Under the pieces are notes generated by a model that was given only the letters and a program-made list of their open reading frames with translations, was not told the DNA's origin and did no database searches. A stretch of 64,000 bases of DNA from Chytridium lagenaria (Eukaryota; Chytridiomycota; Chytridiomycetes; Chytridiales; Chytridiaceae): contig JAHLKC010000017.1 in the NCBI GenBank assembly GCA_025449115.1, positions 124,001 to 188,000 of the forward strand, written 5' to 3'. How positions within the stretch are numbered: the stretch's first letter is position 1; each line of letters starts with the position of its first letter. The translations under genes were made by a program, and so were the position numbers. Of the stretch, positions 10,962-20,873 are shown piece after piece.

Positions 10962-13208
10962 TCAGACCCGACCCATCATATGGTACTTGAGCCCCTCCAT
11001 GCTTCCATGCTTCCTCTTATACACCATCAGCCCAGCCGCAACCATCGCCCCAACTCCCGCAACACTACCAATAGCAATCCCAGCAATGGCACCAACCGAC
11101 AACCCATTAGCATCAGCAATAATGACCCCCTTCTGCGACCTATTCGAAAAATTGTTGTTCCTCGTTGACATATAATACATGACCCCAGGTCCCGTGACTC
11201 TCGCCATATGCGTAAAGTAAGCCTTGGCCTGATTCAAGAAATGGCAAGACTGTGGGTCCTGTTGATTCTGAGCCTGCGTGGTGAGCATTTCAGTGACATT
11301 GAAGCAGAGCGATGAGTTCTGGTCCTGCCAAGCAAGACGGGATAAGGTTTCTTGATCAAACATGGTGGGAGCTACTTCGGCGTTCGGGTTTGTGTCAAAG
11401 TTGTTGTTGATCATAGGGAGGAGGGAGTTGGAGTCGAATTTGGGGACTGCGACGATATTGGTGCGATCTGTTCCTGCTGTTCCTTGACCGGCGTTATTTT
11501 GGTCATTGTAGTCGCTACCACACCATTGAAAGTGGACGAGATCGTCTTGCTTGACTTTAAGAACGTTGGGGACAAAATCGTATTCGACGTTATTTCGAAC
11601 CTGAGCAATATTTCCACGCTTTCCACGGACGTTCAAGTTGTGGATGGTCTTTCCTTGAAGGTCCGGTGTCCTCTTTTTAATACGGAAAACGTAACTTCTG
11701 TCCTCAAACGTCCTTGCCACTTGCGCCGTGTTGACCGCTAGACGGAACGGCATCGCTTTTGCAGGGGTTTCGTCTGATCGGTTCCCAAAGAACACGACAG
11801 GGTTGTTCTTGAGGATACCGTTGTTGGCAGATGTGGCAAAGAAGGGGACGTTGGCGTTGGAGATGTTGTAGCGAAGACGGAGGGTGCATTTGAGCTCGTC
11901 GCGGTCCATGGGAACGATGGAGGGGATGGTCATCTGGTAGCTGGCTTGGTTGGCTTGGCGACCACCGTTGACACCCATCCAAGATGGCTAAAATCGGAGA
12001 AAGGATTTAGGTTTAGCATAAACTTGGATCGTTTAATCAAACAAGAGAAAAAGTGAAGGTACTCACTTATCCATCGTCCACTCGTGCATTGGCAGTCGGG
12101 AGATGGAAGATTAAGCGGATCATAGCACACCCACTGCGCCACGCTGTCCATTACAAGCCTCCGGTGTTCATACAACCAGAATGTCGGATCCGTCGCATTA
12201 TTCGGATTCACACACTCACATCTCCCCAACACATTCTCCGACCTCGCCTGATAAAACGGACACAACGACATATCCGACACCTTGATCGCGATATCGCCAT
12301 CCAGTGGCTTCCAGTAAGGATAATAATCCCTTTCCTCGGGGCACTCAAACCCGTCACGATCGTTTTGACCCACCATTGGGCTTTTGACGGGTGAAGAGGG
12401 GATGTTTCACCTCCGAGATTTTGGTCGGCGGTGTAGAGACCGCGGTTGCGGCGGCGGACGGAGCATTTGTGTAGGAGATTTCGGGTTCGTGGAGTCCGTA
12501 TGTGAGCTCGCGACGCGGGGAGCAGCGGCATTGGTTGGAGGTGAAGGTGGCTCGTTGGTTGGCGTCGTTGAGGTTGAGGGTGGCGCAAACGGATGCGTTG
12601 CCGTTGTTATCACCGCGCTACAATGATGGTGAGAACGATGATACGCATTCGTGCTGAAGTCTTAAAAATGGATGAAAAACATACCAGTCATTGTACATTA
12701 AGGGACGACGATCGATACAGGTATCGCCGGCAACCGATGCAGGGACGGCGGATCGACCGTCCGTGAGCTTGTAAGGCCAGTACTGTGTTGCTTCGACGGG
12801 TTGAAGCTTACTAAAAGTATCCTCGCATCCGAGCTGAATAATAATCTACGGAAAGCAATACATCAGCAACGCACAAACTTCAAAATATCCCGACATAAAC
12901 TCACCTGGCAATGAGAGATCTCCGGGTTATTAGGATCATTCTTATTCATATCGCCATTCCCACAACCATGTTGCGCCGTATACATGACATCCATCTTGGT
13001 CCCTTCATAAAACACCATCTCCTCAGGACACGTCGCATACCCTCCCGCATTATTATTCTGCGAATCAAACATTCTGTTATCCCTTTTCACATCATTAGAC
13101 CGTTCGTCGCATCGGTTATTGGAGCCGCGCGGATTGTGCATGTAGATATCTGCGGAGACTTGTGTGCCGACAAGATGAGCCCAATGAGGCTGTGGTTGCG
13201 AGCGTCAT
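10962..13208 (-). CDS. DD3-3-like secreted/membrane glycoprotein with C-terminal membrane anchor
   Basis: Exons read ADIYMHNPRGSNNRCDER, RMFDSQNNNAGGY, YEGTKMDVMYTAQHGCG, QYWPYKLTDGRSAVP, NASVCATLNLNDANQRATF, SLCPFYQARSENVLGRCECV, and a long last exon ending YYMSTRNNNFSNRSQKGVI. This series matches the Dictyostelium DD3-3 family over essentially its whole length. The protein then adds a ~25-residue hydrophobic helix (GLSVGAIAGIAIGSVAGVGA...) and a short basic tail, so it is probably a type I cell-surface protein. The start near 13208 lies in a signal-peptide-like stretch with a broken frame. Two further one-base frame breaks fall near 12.38 and 12.47 kb. The molecular role of DD3-3 proteins is not established. 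Family call firm; N-terminus uncertain. Confidence 0.8.
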
Positions 13209-13797
13209 GGGTGTGGTTTCCAGAAACGCGGTGAGGTATGGATTATTATTAGGTATTATTGTTTTGGGTGATTGAGGGACAAAGGAGTCGGAATTTATAT
13301 CCAAGCGTTTTTGGCGTATTTGATGTTTCTATTGGCTGGATTACAATAAGTCCGTGTGGCGTATTTACATCCATGCAGACATCATGTACTTCGCTTGTAA
13401 GTTGTCCCTGTAGTCTCCTCCATGACAGCCCTTGCATTCATCCATGCATATTCCGAAAAGCACGTCTAAATATATTGCCCGTAATTATAAGTGTGGATAT
13501 TTGAGTTGGCGCCATCGCAACTATACTCCGCTTGCGTTTTACTAAGTCTTGAGATGATTTAGATCTAGGACGATTCGATCCAACTAATACTGAAACGCCA
13601 TACGATACGCATTGCGAGTACATGAAGCTCATAACGTTAATGCTTACCCATAACAAAGAAAACTTTAGTTGTTCGGACATATTCGGTCCGACTCCATTCG
13701 CATTCTTCAAAACAAAAACCAGCTTACTCAATATCTCTACCTTTAATGTAATAACAATTCTGTACTCAAAAAAAAAAGTCCACATCCCCAACCCCAT

Positions 13798-14822
13798 CAC
13801 CCTCTAAACTTCACCACCTCAAACAACGCCGGTCTCAAATGCGAACAAGCCGTCTTCCCCTCATACACATTCACAGTATTAGGTAAAGTCAACCCCATAC
13901 AAGCCGAATTATACGAATTCCCATCCCAAGATCCAATCCAGAGTGTTCCCTTGTACCCCCGTTTAGTTAAATGGGAGGCTACTTGTGGGAGAATGTGGGC
14001 GTCAATGCTGGCGGTGGTTATGTCTTGGTCGAGGTCGGCGATGAGTTCGAAGACGGGGAATGAGACGCCGACTAGGTAAAGAGAAAGGGGGGGTTAGCGG
14101 TAACTCGTTAAAACCATAGTCGAGATTGATGTTGAGAGTGGGAATGGTATCGTTTTGGAGATGAATGTTAACAGTGGGAGTGGTATCATCGTTGGCATCA
14201 TGGTCAGAGTGGGAATGATATCGTTTTCGAGATGAATGTGAAGAGTGGGTATGGCATCATTTTTGCGATGAACGTAAAGAGCGGGAAAAACGTTAAAAAA
14301 ACACTTACAATCCAAGAACTGAAACACCCTTCCCTCCGCTTCAAACGTCTCCACATTCATCTGTCCCACATACCCAGCAATCAAAAAAGGTCTCACCACC
14401 GTCCCCGCACACATACTCGCCTCCGTATAAACCCTAAAAAACATCGTATCCACATTCAACGTCATACAATTCCCACTCCTCGTCGACGAATACGTATCCC
14501 CATGAAACGCCGACACCCACACCTCCCCCTCATACCCGACACCACGAAGCGCATTCGACAGGTCCTTGATGTTGGATGAATCCACGACAGCCGCGAGGGA
14601 CGTGTTGAAGAGACCTTGGATCGAGTTGATGGAGGTGAAGTAGGTGGACCAGGGGGTGGAGGGGCCGGCGAAGAAGATGGAACCGCTGACTTCGATGATG
14701 CGGATGTCGGGGGAGGTGAGGGGGAGGTGTTGGAGGTCGGACATGCCGGTGAGGGTGCTGGGGACGGGGGAGGTTTGGGCGAGGAGGGCGGTGAAGCCGA
14801 GGGTGAGGATGGTGAGGATCAT
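13798..14822 (-). CDS. Small secreted protein with two homologous domains
   Basis: Two exons. Exon 1 starts with a clear signal peptide (MILTILTLGFTALLAQTS) and contains a domain with GYEGEVWVSAFHGDTYSS, a Cys, a VYTEASMCAG segment and VVRPFLIAGYVG. After a GT-AG intron, exon 2 repeats the same pattern (GYKGTLWIGSWDGNSYNS, Cys, VNVYEGKTACSHLRPALFEVV) and stops at TGA 13798-13800. The ~60-residue units align over the GY-x-G-x-x-W core, two Cys and the R-P motif, so the gene arose by internal duplication. Splicing joins ...FLD to FGVSFPVFELIADLD in frame. I do not recognise the family. A role in the extracellular space or cell wall is the only safe inference. Confidence 0.7.
14119..14285. repeat. 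Intronic minisatellite, ~35-40 bp unit, about 4 copies
   Basis: Imperfect tandem units of the form GAGATGAATGTKAAGAGTGG followed by RWATGGTATCRTTTT fill most of the intron of the two-domain secreted protein gene. They make the intron appear as open reading frame on the minus strand. Confidence 0.75.
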
Positions 14823-15859
14823 TGTGTTTTCTTCTGTAAACGTTGTTGAAGAAAGACCGTCAGTGGTTACGTGGAGAAACGAAAAAAAACAACCCACTGC
14901 AAGACTATCGTATCCGTAAACGCACAAAAAAAAAGTTGGGTCAACCGCCCTCCCCTGTCCTCCTTTTGAATGAAAAAACCACCACCCCTTCCACACTCGA
15001 AAAAAAACACGCGCGTTTCTAGAACGTCATTCCTCCAGTCACAGCTCATCTGTCACCAACCCACCAAAGCCCGGCAGTGGCGTTAATCAACTCAACAAAC
15101 TCAATGTCTAACACCCACATCAATGATTGGGGTCTACCACAGACACGATGATGCAACCCTCCCAATCACAATGCGGGGAAGAAAAACCAGGGTGAACACG
15201 GTTTGTTTGCATGCTCTAGACGTTTCGTTTGACATGATCTCTCCAACAACCGCATAGACACGTATCATTACGCGTGAATGCAGGTAGACTTCTGCGTCAA
15301 ACTTACTAAAGTGTGCAGGTAGACTTCTGCGTCAAACTTACTAAAGTTGCCCACTCCATATTTTCAAGCATACCATCCAACGAATCCCTTTCACCTCTAG
15401 AACCAACCTCCATTCTCATTCACACAAACCTCACCTCCAGCCTCAAGCCCCAAACCATCAAAGTAATTTCCAAGCCTCAAAAGCGCTCTCCTTCAAAAAC
15501 ACCTACATCAAAAAACGTCCAACCACAAAGACACTCCCCAAAACACCTTCACGCACCCCAAAAAACCACATACTCCATTCTAACCAACCTCCACATTTCA
15601 TATTCATACAAAAAACAACAACAACACATCTCCAGCCAAAAAAAAACCCCAAAAAAAAACACACAAAACAAAGACAACATATTATAGTGGTTTTCCCATC
15701 TCCCACATAAAAAAAAAATATAATAATCACTCAGGATATCCGCAAAAAAACAGAAAATCATCACAGCAAAGAAAAAAAAAAAAGAGGTCCATGCAACCAA
15801 CACCAGCGAAAAAAAACAATGCCCAGCCAAAGCAAAAAAAAAAGGGGGTGGGGGGGAGA
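14823..15859. other. Intergenic, A/C-rich on the plus strand
   Basis: Between two minus-strand genes. It includes a 35-bp direct duplication (15279-15348) and a long A- and C-rich section (15.4-15.86 kb) with many A-runs. A 124-codon plus-strand frame here is low complexity and not believed. No RNA gene seen. Confidence 0.5.
15279..15348. repeat. 35-bp tandem direct duplication
   Basis: TGCAGGTAGACTTCTGCGTC and the following 15 bases occur twice head-to-tail with no mismatch, an apparently recent tandem duplication. Confidence 0.9.
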
Positions 15860-18800
15860 TCAAGGTTCATCCACATCCATATCCCCATCATCATCCTTCT
15901 TCCCATCATCACCACCCCCACACCTCCCATCCCCACAACACCAACACCCATCCCTCCTCCCCTCACAACCATCCCCACACTCCCTCTCCACCCCCAACCT
16001 CCGACTCCCACTCCCCCCTGCTCCTCCCTCTCTCCCAATCCCTCCCTCCCCACTCCCAACCCCAGGCACAGGTCCAACAGAACCTCCCTCCCCACTCCCA
16101 ACCCCAGGCACAGGTCCAACAGAACCTCCCTCCCCACTTCCAACCCCAGGCACAGGTCCAAACCCCCACCCCCACCAACCTCCCTCCCAAGCACCCTCTC
16201 AGCCCCATCCACACTCTGCGAAAACACATTCATCACCCCCTTCAACATACTCGAACTCTCCGTCGCAAGCACAAGAACACGTTGCGCCGCTTCCCCCTGC
16301 GCATTCCCCGTCTCCTGTCCTCCACTCCCTCCACTCCCTCCACTCCCACTCACCGTCCCCCCACCTCCGCCGTCAACAACAACGGCGTACTCTCCCCCCC
16401 CGTCCCACCCTGCGCCGCCGCCCACCGATCCGGCAACCCCATAATAAAATTCCTCACCGTCCTCCTCGCAGCCGGCGGCAAATACACCGCCGCATACCGT
16501 CCCAAAACCTCCACAACCCTCCTCAACGTCTCCGCAATCTCCCTCCTCACTCCCGCAACCGCAGCTCCAAGATCAAACACCACACCAACCTGCATTCCAT
16601 TCGCAGCTGCCGCAGGGTCTGTCTGCGGTGACATGGGCGGGTGAGCCGTGTGGAGATGGACGCCGCAGCGCGAAGAAGAAAGGATCGGAGGAGTTCAACT
16701 TGGTGGTCGATATGGTGAGCAGCGTATTGGAGCCATTGGAGACAGTATTTGAGGCCCCGCATCGTGTCGTCGCTGATGACCATGGCGCCGAGGTTGGCGC
16801 CGATACGGGGGACGAGTCCCGTCCAGGGGCGTGGCTTGCGGTCAATATGGGGGGCGGTGGTTGGGGGTGCGGAGGAGGAGGAGGAAGAGGAGGAGGAGGA
16901 AGGGAAGGTGGTGTTTGCTGAGGGGGAGGTTGGGGATGGGGAGAGACCGGAAGGGAGTGGGACGGGTGGTGGGGAGAGAGGGTCGAAGTGGGCAGAGGAC
17001 GAGGAGGAGGCAATGGAGGAGGTGTCGGAAAATGTTCTAGCGCGAAGGGGTGGGGGAATGGGATGGTGAGAGGGGTATCCGGGGTTAGAGTGGTAATTGT
17101 GTTGTTGGTAATGGTCAACGGACATGGAGGATGATGAGGATGAAGAGACTTCTGGACCATTTTCATCAGTGAAGAGGTAGGTGGAAGCTGGCAGCGCCAA
17201 TAACGTAGGATTGGGCGATGGAGTAGAAGACATCATAGACGGAAAACTTCTCTCAAGCTAACACAATCAAAACAAAAAAACCGCTCAGTAAAAAATAAAA
17301 AAAGGAACGGCCGGAGACAAACGACAAATACCACGTCTACATACCCTATCCAACTGACTACAAGCAAACCGATCCAACGGTTTCAACGCCGGCTCAAGTT
17401 TCACCAACACTGGCCTCGAAATTGTCTTCACTCCCGTCTCCACCGTCTCCGCAGCCCCCCTCACGAGCGGATGACTCGCATTCTTGGTCGCCTCATAAGC
17501 GCTCGAAAACGTTGTCAGACTGTCTCTCACAATCGGTATATTCGACACCCTTTCAATAAACCCTTGAGGCGGGGTTCGGGACGGCGTAGACGCGTCAGGA
17601 GGTGCACTGAGCGCTCCCAAGGCCTCGGCGGCTATTTGAACGTCGGGTCGAGTGCAAAGGGAGGAATGCGAGTATCTGTTAAAGGTTTATTAGAGTTGGA
17701 TGGAGAAGAAGTGGTGTTGTAAGGAGTGCATAACGTACCCATCTCTTCGGCATTACATAACTCACTGACACTAATACTCGTTCTCGGTGTCGACACTGTC
17801 GATGACGGCTGCGAAAGTGATGACCCCGGCGCGCTCCCCCCAAACCCCTGCCGTTGTGGCGCAAGATAAGTATTCGGAAAATACGATCCCATGGCATGAT
17901 TTGGTGGTGGTGCATAATGATGTGACGGCGACACTGGGCCTTGCGGATAATAAGACTGTTGCGCGTGAAGGGCATAAGTGGTGGACGACACGGACGAAGT
18001 ATTGGAAACAGTATCCGTGTCCATAGCTTCATGTTGTTGAAAAATGGTTGGAGAGGGGTGTTGGGTCACCGTACTGGTATTGGTTTTGCGCGAGAGGGAA
18101 GGAGTAGGACCGCGTTGGAACGGTTTGTGGCTGATGAGAAAAGTGAGACGGATAGTGGTTGTAAGGATGGTAATGAGGTGTGGATTCATCGTGATCCTTT
18201 TTAAGGGGCTGAGAGGAGGATTGGCCGTAATAGCCTTGCTGTGCGTATGAATGAGTGCCAACAGCTGTGGATGCATCGGACGCGACAGATAACATTGACA
18301 CACTAGAAGACGCTACGAGCACACTACCAGGGTGAGGTCCTGTTGTTGCTGATCCATACGACGAAGAGATGGATGAGGACTCGGGGTCCGCGGGTGCAGA
18401 GAAAGTCAAAGGAAAGGGGTATCCGCCAGCGGAGGAAGGAAAAGAGGACGAGAGGGGCGTTGGTGTTCCGTTAAGATGTTGATGGTGAAGAGGCGGGGTT
18501 GCGGATGACGGTGGTAGCGACGGTGAGTGGTAGTTTCCATTGGTGTAGTTATTTGCCGCATGAGATGGATAGCCAAAGGATGAAGGAGATGGGAGTGAGA
18601 TTTGACGAGACTTGATAGGAAAGGCAGTGGTGGTGTCGGCACCGTAAGGGATGACAAGCATGGTTAGAACGTAGTTTTTCCCAAGACACAAGTAATGAGA
18701 TAGCAGAAGCAAAAAAGTAATAGAGTACAGATAACGGGTAATAAAAAACACACGAAAAAAAACATGTTGTAGTTTAGCACGTGTAAAAATAAAAAGTTAA

Positions 18801-19765
18801 AAAGAAAATAAAATAAATATAAAACAAAATAAAATAAAATAAATATAAAATAAAGCCCAACTCTAAACATAAACAAACAGCACGTCATGTCATCCATAAT
18901 ATTCCATATCCATAATATTCCATATCCATCCCATACGTGTTATACTCCTTGCTTGCTTGCTTGCTTGCTGCATTCCCTCCCCTCAGGAATAATAAAAAAT
19001 ATAAATAAAAATAATAATAAAAATAATAATAAAAATAATAATAAAAATTGCAGCCAAGCACTTGTCCCCTAAACCTCCAACCCCCGCAAAATGATGGGGC
19101 ACCTACATAACAGCAGCACTAAAAAGAGGAGGGCACTAAAAAGAGGAGGGCGGGTAGAGTGTAGAGAGTCAAGATCGTCATTTAAAGCGAAAAGGTGGAA
19201 GAAGAAGGAAAAGAAAGAAAGAGTGGAGGCGGATTACAAGGGAGAGGGAGGGACAGCAGCTCCTGCGGTGACTACTCATACTACTGTATACTACGACTAC
19301 TACCATCTCTAATTCATGAGATGGAAAAGGACAGAAGACAAAGGAAACAAAGGAAACAGAGCATGTCAATGACAGAGATATGACAGAGAGAGAGAGATTG
19401 CTACTTGGATAAATATTCCGTATAAATAAAACATTCAATAAAAAACTTACCAGCTGCGAAGAATGCATTGATGGCGACATCAAAACACCAGCTTTTGTCT
19501 CTGTCAGAATGGGTGTAGGCGTAGCAGAGGACCGGCCATCCGCAACACTACTCACAGCCGAGCCTGCCCTATCCATAGCAGCATCCCCACCACTATCCCG
19601 ATAAGCCATGTCATCCCCGTATTCAAAAGATGTTGATGACACTTGCTGTGAAGGTGGAGACGAGTAAGGTGTTGAGGAATGTGGTGAGGCATTGTTGCCC
19701 CCGCCTCCACCACCACCACCCGAAGCAGCTCCCATATCTGGGGATGCAAAGGCAGCCAGGACCAT
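15860..19765 (-). CDS. OPI1: Opi1-family transcriptional repressor (phospholipid/inositol regulation)
   Basis: Opi1 proteins sense phosphatidic acid at the ER and repress phospholipid-synthesis genes. Diagnostic blocks occur in order on the minus strand: DVQIAAEALGALS (17.6 kb), ERVSNIPIVRDSL, AAETVETGVKTISRPV, RFACSQLDRV (17.3 kb), IGANLGAMVISDDTMRGLKY and WLQYAAHHIDHQVELLRSF (16.7 kb), then LRRVVEVLGRYAAVYLPPAA, NFIMGLPDRWAAAQ and AQRVLVLATESSSMLKGV (16.2-16.5 kb). The N-terminal ~450 residues are Ser/Pro/Tyr-rich and disordered. The first exon (19.45-19.77 kb, ending at a GTAAGT donor) and its join to the 18.66 kb exon are tentative. Frame breaks occur near 18.04 and 16.6 kb. The tail is Gly-rich, encoded partly by a 42-bp minisatellite, and ends in the acidic DDDGDMDVDEP. 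Confidence 0.88.
16040..16160. repeat. 42-bp minisatellite inside the Opi1-like coding tail
   Basis: Three near-perfect 42-bp units, with CCCAGGCACAGG at 16061, 16103 and 16145. On the minus strand in the chosen frame each unit encodes 14 residues of the type GPVPGVGSGEGGSV. A period divisible by three fits a coding repeat that can vary in copy number without breaking the frame. Confidence 0.8.
18950..19056. repeat. Microsatellites: (TTGC)n and AATAATAATAAAA units
   Basis: A short (TTGC)n run at ~18950-18968 is followed by four or so 12-13-bp units of AATAATAATAAAA at ~18990-19050. They lie in the presumed first intron of the Opi1-like gene. Confidence 0.75.
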
Positions 19766-20873
19766 TTCGCTATTGCTCCCAGCTCCTCCTCCTCCACCTC
19801 AACAAGCGTGGGAAGAGGGGTGTGTTTTTTTCCTTTTCCTTCCTAAAAGCAGCCGTCGTTGTGATGCCTATTTCCTTTCCCTTTTTGCAAAGAAGAAATA
19901 GATTGTAAAAGTTCCGTCTGCTCAAGCTTCTTGAACCCGGAACCCTTTTGGAGATGCGTTTCTGGAATGACGGTGCTGCCTCTCGAAAACTTGAAATATT
20001 GTATCTGGCAACACAGAAAGGAAGGCGCAACCGTTCCTCGCAAAGCCTGTCTCCCTATTGTCTCCCACTTTTTCTTATCTCCCTATAGATTTCCTTGAAT
20101 AGGATCCTATTCCTCCGAGATGTACCTAGTCGCCTTGTCCTTCCACACTTTCTAGTCGTATCCAGCTGAACTCTTTAAAATGGACGATAGGGACGGGGAT
20201 GCACCACCTGTTAGAGTGTAGATGCAGGTAGATGCAGTGAAGAGGGTAGGAAGGTATAGGTTGAGATGAGGGATGATGATGATGATGGAATGAGGTATCG
20301 TCTAGAGGTAGGTAATAGGTAATAGCAGAGGCAGGCTATCACAAGGATAATTAATCTTGTTACATATTATTATGATAAATGGTGCTGTGGAATATTTAAT
20401 TATAATTAATTAATGTAAATTTTAAATTATTTATTTATTTATTTACCTATAGAAGGTTGATGAGTTACACAGAGATGTCCTAATAATTCGGACAATTGTG
20501 ATCTGACATGTTAAAAGCACGTGAACATTATTTATTATTTATTTATTTAATTATTTAATTAATTATTAATGTTTTACGCGCACCGTTCCTTCAAGAACAC
20601 GCGTGACAACAATGTGATGCTCGTTGCATTCATTACATACAGCTGATGATGATGGCCTTGCTCCATAGTCCATACGGACCTCATTCGAGTCCATCATCAT
20701 CATCATCATTTGCATACGTAATGATTTACATGCCCCATCTTACGAGAATCTCCTCGCTTACGTCCTTTGCATCATCATATGAGCGAACAATAACTTCCAT
20801 CATGGAAAGAACCGCCTCAAGCTTACCACCACCACCTCCTCATCCAGGTGGTGGACCTTTACTTACCAATACT
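19766..20873. other. Long divergent intergenic region, very AT-rich centre
   Basis: Separates the Opi1-like gene (minus) from the receptor gene (plus). The centre (20.33-20.57 kb) is rich in ATTTA/TTAATTA tetranucleotide-type runs. No RNA gene was recognised. A longer plus-strand frame from 20646 runs into the receptor start, but its first 76 residues are low complexity, so the ATG at 20874 before a signal peptide is preferred. Confidence 0.5.

Noticed and set aside
14119..14285. Intronic minisatellite as coding C-terminus of the two-domain protein
   Set aside because: Clean GTAAGT donor and TAG acceptor flank it, and removing it joins two homologous domains in frame.
15313..15687. 124-codon plus-strand ORF in the A/C-rich spacer
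   Set aside because: Low-complexity Lys/Pro/Thr/Ser translation, caused by base composition; no start context or homology.
15791..16631. Long plus-strand Pro/Ser/His-rich ORFs opposite the Opi1-like gene
   Set aside because: They are shadows of the C-rich antisense strand. The minus strand carries the conserved Opi1 blocks.
16628..17069. Plus-strand Gly/Glu-rich ORFs
   Set aside because: Antisense to the Opi1-like exon with VISDDTMRGLKY; composition artefact.
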